Positions 10,741 through 22,570 of a stretch of 64,000 nt of DNA are shown here, piece by piece. Each line of letters begins with the position of its first letter. Within the stretch, counting starts at the first letter, position 1. Position numbers and translations under genes: made by a program. Under the pieces are notes generated by a model, which saw nothing but the letters and a program-made list of their open reading frames with translations, was not told where the DNA came from and did no database searches. The stretch is from Calliopsis andreniformis (Eukaryota; Arthropoda; Insecta; Hymenoptera; Andrenidae): the NCBI RefSeq assembly GCF_051401765.1, contig NW_027480423.1, forward strand, positions 9,300,001-9,364,000. The letters are read 5' to 3'.

Positions 10741-11857
10741 GCTCCTGGCGTTGACTTCTTAGGCGCTAACTATTGCGTCTGGTGGACCAGCGCCCTAGAG
10801 TGAAGCCTAGGTTTCCCGGAACGTAGTAATGACCATCTCTTTCACAATTGTTGCAATTATTCCCGTTATACGATGGAAAGGCTGTTGTATTTTTATTGTA
10901 TTTTCTGCTTCTGGCTTTGACTTCTATGGTCCTGGCTATTCGATCTGGTAGGGCAACGTCCAAGAGTGAAGCCTATGTTGGCTGGATCGTAGAAATGACA
11001 AGTACCTTCACAATGGTTGCAGTTATTCCTGTCATACGATGGAAAAGCTGTTGTATTTATATTGTGTTTTATGCTTCTGACGTTGACTTCTTAGGCCGTA
11101 GCTATTCGATCTGGTGGAGCAACGCCCTAGAGTGAAGCCTAGTTTGTCTGAACGTAGAAATGACAAGTACCGTCACAATAGCTGCAGTCATTCCTGTTAT
11201 ACGATGGGAAAGCTGTTGTATTTATATTGTATTTTATGCTCCTGGCGTTGACTTCTTAGTCCCTATCTATTCGATCTGGTGGAGCAACGCCCTAGAGTGA
11301 AGCCTAGGTTGCCTGGATCACAGAAATGACCATTAATTTCACACTTTTTGGAATTATTCATTTTATACGATGGAAAAACTGTTGTACTTATAATGTATTT
11401 TGTTATTCTGGCGTTGAATTCTCAGTCCCTAGCTATTCGACCTGGTGGAGCAACGCCCTAGAGTGAAGCCTAGGTTGCCTGGATCATAGAAATGACCATT
11501 AATTTCACACTTTTTGGAATTATTCATTTTATACGATGGAAAAACTGTTGTACTTACAATGTATTTTGTTATTCTGGCGTAGAATTCTCACTCCCTAGCT
11601 ATTCGATCTGGTGGAGCATCGCCCTAGAGTGATGCCTAGGTTGCCCGGGACGTAGAAATGACCATTACTTTCACACTGTTTACAAATATACATTATATAC
11701 GAAGGTCAAACTGTTGTATTTATATTGTATTTTATGCTTCGGGCGTTGACTTCTATAGCCCTACCTATTCGATCTGGTGGAGCAACGCCCTAGAGTCTAG
11801 CCTAGGTTGCCCGGAACGGAGATATGACCAAAACCGTGACACTGGTTGCAATTATTC
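10741..11857 (+). repeat. Segmental duplication B, second copy
   Basis: Counterpart of 1,830-2,946. It breaks at the end of ttgcaattattc, where the sequence changes to cattttatactattaaaa, the lineage seen at 4,281 and 5,941. Confidence 0.9.
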
Positions 11858-12942
11858 ATTTTATACTATTAAAAAAGTGTTGTACTTATATTTCATTTTA
11901 TTCTTCTGGCGTTGACTTCTAAGGTCGTAGCTATTAGATGTAGTGGAGCAACGCGCTGCAGTGACGCCTAGGTTGCCCGGAACATAGAAATGGTCATTAC
12001 TTTCACACTGGTTGCAATTATTCCTGTTATACGATGGAAAAACTCTAGTATCTTTATTGTATCTTATGCTTCGGGCATTGACTTCTATGGCCCTACCCAT
12101 TCGATCTGGTGGAGGAACGCCATAGAGTGAAGCCTAGGCTGCCGGGAACGCACAAACGACCGTTACTTTCACAATGTTCGCAATTATTCATTCTATACGA
12201 TTGAAAAACTGTTGTATTTGTATTGTATTCAATGCTTCTGACGTTGACTTCTAAGGCCGTAGCTATTCGATGTGGTGGAGCAACGCCCTAGAGTGAAGCC
12301 TAGGTAGCCCGGAACGTAGAAATGACCATCATCTTCACACTGTTTGCAATTATTCATTTTATACGATGGAAGAGCTGTTGTATTTATATTGTATTTTATG
12401 TATCGGGCGTTGACTTCTATGGCCCTACCTCTTCGACCTGGTGTAGCAACGCCCTAGAGTGAAGCCTAGGTTGCCCGGAAGGTAGAAATGACCATTACTT
12501 TCACACTTTTTGCAATTATTCATTCTATACGATGGAAATACTGCTGTATTTTTATTGTATTTTATGATTCTAGCGTTGAATTCTAAGTCCCTAACTATTC
12601 GATCTCTTGGAGCAACTCCCTAGAGTGAAGCCTAGGTCGCTCGGAACGTAGAAATGACCATCACTTTTACTCTGGTTGCAATTATTCCTGTGATACGATG
12701 GAAAGACTGTTGTATTTATATTGTATTTTATGCTTCTGGCGTTGACTTCTCAGGCCCTAATTATTTGATCTGGTGGAGCACCGCCCTAGAGTGAAGCCTA
12801 GGTTGCCCGGAACGTAGAACATACCATTACCTTCACACTGGTTGCAATTATTCCTGTTATACGATGAAAATACTGTTGCATCTTTATTGTATTTTATGCT
12901 CCTGGCGTTGACTTCTTAGGCCCTAACTATTCGATCTGGTGG
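11858..12942 (+). repeat. Segmental duplication C, second copy (one monomer shorter)
   Basis: Counterpart of 4,280-5,525 lacking one monomer near its start. It abuts duplication B, so the 10.7-12.9 kb interval joins two segments that lie about 1.3 kb apart in the first locus. Confidence 0.85.
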
Positions 12943-14412
12943 AGCAACATCCTAGAGTGGAGCCATGTTTCCCTGAATGTAGAAATGACCATAACTTTCA
13001 CACTGGTTGCCATTATTCGTTTTATACGATGGAAAAACTGTTGCATTTTTATTGTATTTTCTGCTTATGGCGTTAACTTCTAAGGCCGTGATTATTCGAT
13101 CTGGTGGAGCGATGCCCTAGAGTGACGTCTAGGTTGCTCGGAACGTAGAAATGACTATTACTTTCACACTGTTTGCAATTATACATTTTATACGATGGCA
13201 AAGCTTTTGTATTTATATTGTATTTTATGCTCCTGGCGTTGACTTCTAAGACCCTAGCTATTGAATCTGGTGGAACAACGCCCTAGAGTGAAGCCTAGGT
13301 TGCCGGGAACGTAGAAATGACCATAACATTCACACTGGTTGCAATTACTCCATTTATACGATGGAAAAGCCGTTGTATTTATATTGTATTTTATGCTTCT
13401 GGCGTTGACTTGTTAGGCCCTAGCTATTCGATCTGGTGCAGCTACGCCCTAGAGTGAAGCCTAGGTTGCCCGGAACGTAGAAATGACCATAACTTTCACA
13501 ATGTTTCCAATTATTCATTTTATACGATGGAAAAACTGTTGTACTTAAATTGTATTTTATGATTCTGGTGTTGACTTCATAGGCCTTAACTGTTCGATCT
13601 GGTGGAACGACGCCCTACAGAGAAGCCTATGTTGCTCCTAATGTTGAAATGACCATGACTTTCACACTGGTTGCAATTATTCCTGTTATACAATGGAAAA
13701 ACTGTTGTATTTTTATTGTATTTTATGATTCTGGCGTTTAATTCTATGTCCCTAGCTATTCGATCTGGTGGAGCAACGCCCTACAGTGAAGCCTAGGTTG
13801 CTCGGAACGTAGAAATGACCATTACTTTCACACTGTTTCCAAATATACATGATATACGATGGAAAAGCTGTTGTATTTATATTGTATTTTATGGTGCTGG
13901 CGTTGACTTCTTAGGCCCTAACTATTGGATCTGGTGGAGCACCGCCCTAGAGTGAAGCCTAGGTTGCCCCGAACGTTGAACATACCATTACTTTCACACT
14001 GGTTGCAATTATTGGTTTTATACGATGGAAAAATTGTTGTATTTTTATTGTATTTTATGATTCTGGCGTCTAATTCTAAGTCCCTAGCTATTCCATCTGG
14101 TGTAGCAACGCCCTACAGTTCAGCTTAGGTTGCTCGGAATGTAGAAATGGCCATTACTTTCACACTGTTTGCAATTATTCATTTTATTCGATGGAAAATC
14201 TGTTGTATTTATACTGTATTTTATGCTCCTGGCGTTGGCTTCTAAGGTCGTAGCTATTAGATGTAGTGGAGCAACGCCATAGAGTGACGCCCAGGTTACC
14301 CGGAACGTAGAAATGACCATTACTTTCACACTGGTTGCAATTATTCCTGTAGTACAATGGAAAAACTGTTGCATTTATATTGTATTTTATGCTTCGGTCG
14401 TTGTCTTCTTAG
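12943..14412 (+). repeat. Diverged left-arm satellite next to the orientation switch
   Basis: About nine units of forward satellite with many private substitutions and no long near-identical copy elsewhere in the window that I could find. Loss of recent homogenisation near a structural boundary is expected at an array edge. Here the edge is the inversion. Confidence 0.75.
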
Positions 14413-14421
14413 GCTGTATTC
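14413..14421. other. Orientation-switch (inversion) junction between the arms
   Basis: Forward monomers continue through ttgtcttcttaggctgta, which matches a left-arm variant with ggctgtagc (compare about 535-545). From gtattccgtcatataacggg onward the sequence is the reverse strand, matching the right-arm form atttccgtcgtataa (about 19,163). The two matches overlap by about three bases (gta, 14,416-14,418), compatible with a microhomology join. The left side stops about 24-30 bases into a monomer. The right side enters about two thirds into the reversed unit, so this is not a symmetric fold-back hairpin. No unique or transposon sequence lies at the seam. Confidence 0.9.
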
Positions 14422-14949
14422 CGTCATATAACGGGAATAATTGCAACCAGTGTGAAACTAATGGTCATTTCAACGTTCCGAGCAACCTAGGTCTCACTCT
14501 AGGGCGTTGCTCCACCAGATCGAATAGCTGGAGCCGTAGAAGTCAACGCCAGAGGCATAAAATACAATATAAATGCAACAGTTTTTCAATCGTATAAAAT
14601 GAATAATAGCAACCAGTGTGAAAGTTATGGTCATTTCTACGGTCCGGGCCACCTAGGCTTCACTCTAGGGCGTTGCTCCGCCAGATCGAATAGTTAGGGC
14701 CTCAGAAGGCAACGCAGAAGCATAAAATACAATATAAATGCAACAGTTTTTCCATGGTGTAAAACGGATAATAACAACCAGTGTGAAAGTAATGATCATT
14801 TCGACGTTTCGGGCATCCTAGACGTAACTCTGAGGCATTGCTGCACAAGATCGAAGACTTAGGGCCTTAGAAGTCAACGCCAGAAGCATAAATTACAAAA
14901 TAAATTCAACAGTTTTTCCATCGTATAAAACGAATAATTGCAACCAGTG
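14422..14949 (-). repeat. First right-arm monomers after the switch
   Basis: Three to four reversed units. The first carries ataacgggaataattg, the reverse of the left-arm form attcccgttat; the right arm normally reads ataacagg or ataaaacg there. An M-subfamily unit (ccatggtgta at 14,752) follows. No gene. Confidence 0.75.
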
Positions 14950-15950
14950 TGAAAGTTATGATCATTTCGACGTTCCGGGCAATCTAGGCCTGACTCTAGG
15001 GCGTTGCTCCACCAGATCGAATAGTTAGGGCCTCAGAAGTCAACGCCCGAGGCATAAAATACAAAATAAATAGAACAGTTTTACCATTGTATATAACGAA
15101 TTATTTCAACCAGTGTGAAAGTTATGGTCATTTCTACGTTTTGTGCAACTTAGGCTTCACTCTAGGGCGTCGCTCCACCAGATCGAATAGCTACGACCTT
15201 AGAAGTCAACGCCAGAAGCATAAAATACAATATAAATACAACAGCATTTCCATCGTATAAAATGAATAATTGCAATCAGTGTGAATGTAATGGTCATTTC
15301 TACGCTCCGATCAACCTAGGCTTCACTCTAGGGCGTTGCTCCACGAGATCGAAGAGATAGGGCCTTAGAAGACAACGCCCGAAGCATAAAATACAAAATA
15401 AATAGAACAGTCTTTCCATCGTATAAAACGAATAATTGCAGCCAGTGTGAAAGTTATGGTCATTTCTACGTTCCGTGCAACGTAGGCTTCAATCTAGGGC
15501 GTTGCTCCACCAGATTGAATCGTTATGGCCTAAGAAGTCAACGCCAGAAGCATAAAATACGATATAAGTACAACAGTTTTTCCATTGTATAAAACGTATA
15601 ATTGCAACCAGTATGAACGTTATGGTCATTTCTACGTTCCGGGCCACCTAGGCTTCACCATAGGACGTGGCTCCACCATATCGAATAGTTAGGGCCTAAG
15701 AAGTCAACGCCAGAAGCATAAAATACAATATAAATACAACAGCGTTTCCATTATATAAAACGAATAATTGCAACCAGTGTGAATGTAATGGTCACTTCTT
15801 CGTTTCGGGCAGCCTAGGCTTCACTCTAGGGCGTTGCTCCACCAGAAGAATAGATAGGGCCTAAGAAGTCAACGCTAGAAGCATAAAATACAATATAAAT
15901 ACAACTGATTTTATATCGTATAAATCGAATAATGGCAACCAGTGTGAAAG
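14950..15950 (-). repeat. Segmental duplication D, first copy
   Basis: Matches 19,201-20,201 at offset 4,251 bp, which equals 26 units less the 61 bases missing from the truncated unit at 16,576. Shared rare steps are caatctaggcctgac, gttttaccattgtatat and aatggcaaccag (15,931 versus 20,182). Confidence 0.88.
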
Positions 15951-16395
15951 TTATGGTCATTTCTACGGTCCGGGGCACCTAGGCTTCACTCTAGGGCGTT
16001 GCTCCGACGGATCGAATAGTTAGGGCCTCATAAGGCAACGCCAGAAGCATAAAATACAATATAAATACAACAGTTTTTCCATTGTATAAAACGAATAATT
16101 GCAACCAGTATGAACGTTATGGTCATTTCTACGTACCGGGCAACCTAGACTTCACCCAAGGATGTGGCTCCACCATATCGAATAGTTAGGGGCTTAGAAG
16201 TCAACACCCGAAGCATAAAATACAATAAAAGTACAACAGTTTTTCCACCGTATAAAACGATAATTGCAACCAGTGTGAAAGCTATAGTCATTTCTACGTT
16301 CCGTGCAACCTAGGCTTCACTCTTGGGCGTTGTTCCACCAGATCGAATAGTTAGGGCCTATGAAGACAATGACAGAAGCATAAAATACAATATAA
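15655..16395 (-). repeat. Segmental duplication E, first copy
   Basis: Matches 24,161-24,901 at offset 8,506 bp. Shared steps include ctccgacggatcg (16,005 versus 24,511), cacccaaggatgtggc and aataaaagtacaacag. The second copy's continuation after 24,901 belongs to another lineage, marking a recombination point. Confidence 0.85.
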
Positions 16396-17985
16396 ATGCA
16401 GCAGTTTTTCCATGGTGTAAAACGGATAATAACAACCAGTGTGAAAGTAATGATCATTTCGACGTTTCGGGTATCCTAGACTTAACTCTGAGGCATTGCT
16501 GCACCAGATCGAAGACTTAGGGCCTTAGAAGTCAACGCCAGAAGCATAAAATACAAAATAAATTCAACAGTTTTTCCATCGTATAAAACGAATAATTGCA
16601 ACCAGTGTGAAGGTAATGGTATGTTCTACGTTCCGGGCAACTCCAGAAACATAAACTACAAAATAAATACAACAGCCTTTCCATCGTATAAAACGAATAA
16701 TTGCAACCTGTGTGAAGGTTATGGTCCTTTCTACGTTCCGTGCAACCTAGGCATCTCTCTAGGGCGTTGCTCCAACAGATCGAATAGCTACGGACTTAGA
16801 AGTCAACGCGAGAAGCATAAAATACAATATAAATACAACAGATTTTCCATCGTATAAAATGAATAATTGCAACCAGTGTGAAAGTGATGGTCATTTCTGC
16901 GTTCCGGGCATCGTAGGCTTCACTCTAGGGAGTTGGTCCACCAGATCGAATAGTTAGGGCCTCAGAAGTCAACGCCCGAGGCATAAAATACAAAATAAAT
17001 AGAACAGTTTTTCTTTTGTATAAAACGAATTATTGCAACCAGTGTAAAACTTATGGTCATTTCTACGTTCCGTGCAACCTAGGCTTCACCCTCGGGCGTT
17101 GCTCGACCAGATCGATTGGGTAGGGCCTTAGAAGTCAGCGCCAGAAGCATAAAGTACAACAAAAATCCAACAGTTTTTCCATCGTATAACAGGAATAATT
17201 GCAACCAATGTGAAAGTGATGGTCTTTTCTACGCTCCGGGCAACCTAGGCTTCACTCTGGGTCGTTGCTCCAGCAGATCGAAGAGATAGGGCCTTAGAAG
17301 ACAACGCCCGAAGCATAAAATACAAAATAAATAGAACAGTCTTTCCATCGTATAAAACGGATAATTGCAGCCAGTGTGAAAGTTAAGGTCATTTCTACGT
17401 TCCGTGCAACGTAGGCTTCAATCTAGGGCGTTGCTCCACCAGATTGAATCGTTATGGCCTAAGAAGTCAACGCCAGAAGCATAAAATACGATATAAGTAC
17501 AACAGTTTTTCCATTGTATAAAACGTATAATTGCAACCAGTATGAACGTTATGGACATTTCTACGTTCCGGGCCACCTAGGCTTCACCATAGGACGTGGC
17601 TCCACCATATCGAATAGTTAGGGCCTAAGAAGTCAACGCCAGAAGCATAAAATACAATATAAATACAACAGCGTTTCCATTATATAAAAAGAATAATTGC
17701 AACCAGTGTGAATGTGATGGTCACTTCTTCGTTTCGGGCAGCCTAGGCTTCACTCTAGGGCGTTGTTCCACTAGTTCGAATAGCTAGGGACTTAGAAGTC
17801 AACGCCAGAAGCATAAAACACAATCAAAATACAACAGCTTTTCCATCGTATAACAGGATTAATTGCAACCAGTGTAAAAGTATTGGTCATTTCTATGTTC
17901 CGGGCAACCTAGGCTTGACTCTAGGGCGTTGCTCCACCAGATCGAATAGCTACGACCTTAGAAGTCAACGCCAGAAGCATAAAAT
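16370..17985 (-). repeat. Segmental duplication F, first copy
   Basis: Nearly ten units matching 20,955-22,570 at a constant offset of 4,585 bp, including the M-subfamily unit (16,410 versus 20,995) and the 105-bp truncated unit (16,576 versus 21,161). Few differences are visible. The match ends where this copy reads aaaataaatagaacagtc and the other atataaatacaacagctt. Confidence 0.92.
16576..16680 (-). repeat. Truncated 105-bp monomer, copy 1
   Basis: Distance between successive ccatcgtata marks is 105, not 166. The unit jumps from ccgggcaac directly to tccagaaacataaac at 16,641/16,642, losing about 61 bases that normally hold cctagg, dyad 1, the gatcg block and most of dyad 2. It is the largest monomer-internal deletion I found. 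Confidence 0.93.
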
Positions 17986-18790
17986 ACAAAATAAATAGAA
18001 CAGTCTTTCCATCGTATAAAACGAATAATTGCAGGAAGTATGAAAGTGATGGACATTTCTACGTTGCGGGCAGCCTAGGCTTCACTCTAGGGCGTTGCTC
18101 CACCAGAAGAATAGATAGGGCCTAAGAAGTCAACGCTAGAAGCATAAAATACAATATAAATACAACAGATTTTCCATCGTATAAAATGAATAATTGCAAC
18201 CAGTGTGAAAGTAATGACCATTTCTACGTTCCGTGCAACCGAGGCTCCTCTCTAGGGCGTTGCTCCACCAGATCGAATAGTTAGGGCCTAAGAAGTCAAC
18301 GCCAGAAGCACAAAGTACAATAAAAATGAAACAATTTTTCCATCGTATAGCATGAATAATTGAAACCAGTGAGAAAGTAATGGGCATCTCCACGTTCCGT
18401 GCAGCTAGGCTTCACTCTAGGGCGTTGCACCACCTGGTCGAATAGTTACGGCCTTAGAAAACAACTCCAGACTCATAAAATACAATAAAAACACAACAGT
18501 TTTTCCATCGTATAAAAAGAATAATTGCAACCAGTGTGAAAGTAATGTTCATTTCTACGTTTCGGGAATCCTAGGCTTCACTCTAGGCCGTTGCTCCACC
18601 AGATCGAATAGCTAGGGCCTTAGAAGTCAACGACAGAAGCATAAAATACAAGAAAAATCCAACAGTTTTTCCATCGTATAACAGGAGTAATTGCAACCAG
18701 TGTGAAAGTAATGGCCATTTCTACGTTCCGTGCAACCCAGGCCTCACGCTAGGGCGCTGCTCCACCACATCGAATAGTTAGGGCCTTAGA
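17740..18790 (-). repeat. Segmental duplication G, first copy
   Basis: Matches 24,980-26,030 at offset 7,240 bp (cgttgttccactagttcg at 17,761 versus 25,001). Shared oddities include aaacacaatcaaaatac, caaccgaggctcctc, gaaaacaactccagac and ttgaaaccagtgagaaag. Confidence 0.88.
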
Positions 18791-19200
18791 AGTCAACGCC
18801 CGAAGCATAAAATACAATAAAGATACAACAGTTTTTCCATCGTATAACAGGAATAATAGCAACCAGTGTGAAAGTGATGGTCATTTCTACGTTCCGGGCA
18901 ACCTAGGCATCACTCTAGGGCCCTGCTCCACCAGATCGAATAGCTAGGGCCTTAGATGTCAACGCCAGTAGAATAAAATACATTACAAATACAAGAGATT
19001 TTCCATCGTATACAATGAATAACTGCAACCAGTGTGAAAGTGATAGTCATTTCTACGTTCCGGGCAACCTAGGCTTCACTCTAGGGCGTCGCTCCACCAG
19101 ATCGAATAGCTACGACCTTAGAAGTCAACGCCAGAAGCATAAAATACAATATAAACACAACAGTATTTCCGTCGTATAAAACGAATAATTGCACCAACTG

Positions 19201-20201
19201 TGAAAGTTATGATCATTTCGACGTTCCGGGCAATCTAGGCCTGACTCTAGGGCGTTGCTCCACCAGATCGAATAGTTAGGGCCTCAGAAGTCAACGCCCG
19301 AGGCATAAAATACAAAATAAATAGAACAGTTTTACCATTGTATATAACGAATTATTTCAGCCAGTGTGAAAGTTATGGTCATTTCTACGTTTTGTGCAAC
19401 TTAGGCTTCACTCTAGGGCGTCGCTCCACCAGATCGAATAGCTACGACCTTAGAAGTCAACGCCAGAAGCATAAAATACAATATAAATACAACAGCATTT
19501 CCATCGTATAAAATGAATAATTGCAATCAGTGTGAATGTAATGGTCATTTATACGCTCCGGTCAACCTAGGCTTCACTCTAGGGCGTTGCTCCACCAGAT
19601 CGAAGAGATAGGGCCTTAGAAGACAACGCCCGAAGCATAAAATACAAAATAAATAGAACAGTCTTTCCATCGTATAAAACGAATAATTGCAGCCAGTGTG
19701 AAAGTTATGGTCATTTCTACGTTCCGTGCAACGTAGGCTTCAATCTAGGGCGTTGCTCCACCAGATTGAATCGTTATGGCCTAAGAAGTCAACGCCAGAA
19801 GCATAAAATACGATATAAGTACAACAGTTTTTCCATTGTATAAAACGTATAATGGCAACCAGTATGAACGTTATGGTCATTTCTACGTTCCGGGCCACCT
19901 AGGCTTCACCATAGGACGTGGCTCCACCATATCGAATAGTTAGGGCCTAAGAAGTCAACGCCAGAAGCATAAAATACAATATAAATACAACAGCGTTTCC
20001 ATTATATAAAACGAATAATTGCAACCAGTGTGAATGTGATGGTCACTTCTTCGTTTCGGGCAGCCTAGGCTTCACTCTAGGGCGTTGCTCCACCAGAAGA
20101 ATAGATAGGGCCTAAGAAGTCAACGCTAGAAGCATAAAATACAATATAAATACAACAGATTTTATATCGTATAAATCGAATAATGGCAACCAGTGTGAAA
20201 G
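19201..20201 (-). repeat. Segmental duplication D, second copy
   Basis: Counterpart of 14,950-15,950. Its last two thirds was copied again further right (see duplication H). Confidence 0.88.
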
Positions 20202-20435
20202 CTATAGTCATTTCTACGTTACGTGCAACCAAGGCTTCACTCTTGGGCGTTGTTCCACCAGATCGAATAGTTAGGGCCTATGAAGACAATGCCAGAAGCA
20301 TAAAATACAATATAAATACAACAGCTTTTCCATCGTGTAAAACGGGTAATTGCAACCAGTGTGAAAGTACTGGTCATTTCTACGTTCCGGGCAGCCTAGG
20401 CTTCGCTCTAGGGCGTTGTTCCACTAGTTCGAATA
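19525..20435 (-). repeat. Segmental duplication H, first copy
   Basis: Matches 26,102-27,012 at offset 6,577 bp, 40 units less the 61-base truncation at 21,161. Shared steps are gctccggtcaacc, attgaatcgttatggcc, gtgtaaaacgggtaattgc and gtactggtcatttc. It extends across the end of duplication D, so H is later than the join at about 20,200. Confidence 0.87.
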
Positions 20436-21160
20436 GCTAGGGACTTAGAAGTCAACGCCAGAAGCATAAAACACAATCAAAATACAACAGCTTTTCCATC
20501 GTATAACAGGATTAATTGCAACCAGTGTAAAAGTATTTGTCATTTCTATGTTCCGGGCAACCTAGGCTTGACTCTAGGGCGTTACTCCACCAGATCGAAT
20601 AGCTACGACCTTAGAAGTCAACGCCAGAAGCATAAAATACAATATAAATACAACAGCTGATCCATCGTATAACAGGATTAATTGCAACCAGTGTAAAAGT
20701 ATTGGTCATTTCTATGTTCCGGGCAACCTACTCTTGACTCTAGGGCGTTGCTCCACCAGATTGAATCGTTATGGCCTAAGAAGTCAACGACAGGTAGCAT
20801 AAAATACAATATAAGTACAACAGTTTTTCCATTGTATAAAACGTATAATTGCAACCAGTATGAACGTTATGGTCATTTCTACGTTCCGGGCCACCTAGGC
20901 TTCACCCTAGGACGTGGCTCCACCATATCCAATAGTTAGGGCCTCAGAAGGCAACGCCAGAAGCATAAAATACAATATAAATGCAGCAGTTTTTCCATGG
21001 TGTAAAACGGATAATAACAACCAGTGTGAAAGTAATGATCATTTCGACGTTTCGGGTATCCTAGACTTAACTCTGAGGCATTGCTGCACCAGATCGAAGA
21101 CTTAGGGCCTTAGAAGTCAACGCCAGAAGCATAAAATACAAAATAAATTCAACAGTTTTT

Positions 21161-21265
21161 CCATCGTATAAAACGAATAATTGCAACCAGTGTGAAGGTA
21201 ATGGTATGTTCTACGTTCCGGGCAACTCCAGAAACATAAACTACAAAATAAATACAACAGCCTTT
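21161..21265 (-). repeat. Truncated 105-bp monomer, copy 2
   Basis: Identical deletion and length to the unit at 16,576, 4,585 bp away, inside duplication F. Confidence 0.93.
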
Positions 21266-21431
21266 CCATCGTATAAAACGAATAATTGCAACCTGTGTGA
21301 AGGTTATGGTCCTTTCTACGTTCCGTGCAACCTAGGCATCTCTCTAGGGCGTTGCTCCAACAGATCGAATAGCTACGGACTTAGAAGTCAACGCGAGAAG
21401 CATAAAATACAATATAAATACAACAGATTTT
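21266..21431 (-). repeat. Reference monomer, right arm (166 bp)
   Basis: One complete reverse-oriented unit measured from ccatcgtata to the next ccatcgtata, exactly 166 bases. It directly follows the truncated 105-bp unit at 21,161. It shows the same blocks as the left-arm reference in reverse complement, which establishes that both arms are one family. Confidence 0.9.
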
Positions 21432-22570
21432 CCATCGTATAAAATGAATAATTGCAACCAGTGTGAAAGTGATGGTCATTTCTGCGTTCCGGGCATCGTA
21501 GGCTTCACTCTAGGGAGTTGGTCCACCAGATCGAATAGTTAGGGCCTCAGAAGTCAACGCCCGAGGCATAAAATACAAAATAAATAGAACAGTTTTTCTT
21601 TTGTATAAAACGAATTATTGCAACCAGTGTAAAACTTATGGTCATTTCTACGTTCCGTGCAACCTAGGCTTCACCCTCGGGCGTTGCTCGACCAGATCGA
21701 TTGGGTAGGGCCTTAGAAGTCAGCGCCAGAAGCATAAAGTACAACAAAAATCCAACAGTTTTTCCATCGTATAACAGGAATAATTGCAACCAATGTGAAA
21801 GTGATGGTCTTTTCTACGCTCCGGGCAACCTAGGCTTCACTCTGGGTCGTTGCTCCAGCAGATCGAAGAGATAGGGCCTTAGAAGACAACGCCCGAAGCA
21901 TAAAATACAAAATAAATAGAACAGTCTTTCCATCGTATAAAACGGATAATTGCAGCCAGTGTGAAAGTTAAGGTCATTTCTACGTTCCGTGCAACGTAGG
22001 CTTCAATCTAGGGCGTTGCTCCACCAGATTGAATCGTTATGGCCTAAGAAGTCAACGCCAGAAGCATAAAATACGATATAAGTACAACAGTTTTTCCATT
22101 GTATAAAACGTATAATTGCAACCAGTATGAACGTTATGGACATTTCTACGTTCCGGGCCACCTAGGCTTCACCATAGGACGTGGCTCCACCATATCGAAT
22201 AGTTAGGGCCTAAGAAGTCAACGCCAGAAGCATAAAATACAATATAAATACAACAGCGTTTCCATTATATAAAAAGAATAATTGCAACCAGTGTGAATGT
22301 GATGGTCACTTCTTCGTTTCGGGCAGCCTAGGCTTCACTCTAGGGCGTTGTTCCACTAGTTCGAATAGCTAGGGACTTAGAAGTCAACGCCAGAAGCATA
22401 AAACACAATCAAAATACAACAGCTTTTCCATCGTATAACAGGATTAATTGCAACCAGTGTAAAAGTATTGGTCATTTCTATGTTCCAGGCAACCTAGGCT
22501 TGACTCTAGGGCGTTGCTCCACCAGATCGAATAGCTACGACCTTAGATGTCAACGCCAGAAGCATAAAAT

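Larger units (their letters stand above)
1..14415 (+). repeat. Left arm of satellite array, ~166-bp monomers, forward orientation
   Basis: About 87 head-to-tail monomers. Each reads, in order, a gcttctggcgttgacttc segment, an attcgatctggtggagcaa segment, a cctagagtgaagcctaggtt segment, a ggaacgtagaaatgacc segment, a ttgcaattattc segment and a T-rich tract ending in attttatgc. No unique sequence interrupts the array. Monomers differ from each other by many substitutions and a few diagnostic indels, and this arm looks more heterogeneous than the far right end of the window. It is built from several overlapping segmental duplications listed separately. Function is not encoded; array structure suggests centromeric or pericentromeric heterochromatin (inference). 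The window starts inside the array, so its true left end is not seen. Confidence 0.97.
20955..22570 (-). repeat. Segmental duplication F, second copy
   Basis: Counterpart of 16,370-17,985 carrying the same truncated unit, so the truncation predates the duplication. Confidence 0.92.

Noticed and set aside
14313..14597. 94-codon frame spanning the orientation switch
   Set aside because: It is a chance fusion of forward and reversed satellite frames, not a gene born at the junction; no supporting signals.
14300..14600. Large perfect palindrome or fold-back at the switch
   Set aside because: The two sides enter the monomer at different phases and the nearest units differ, so there is no perfect symmetric hairpin centred on the seam.
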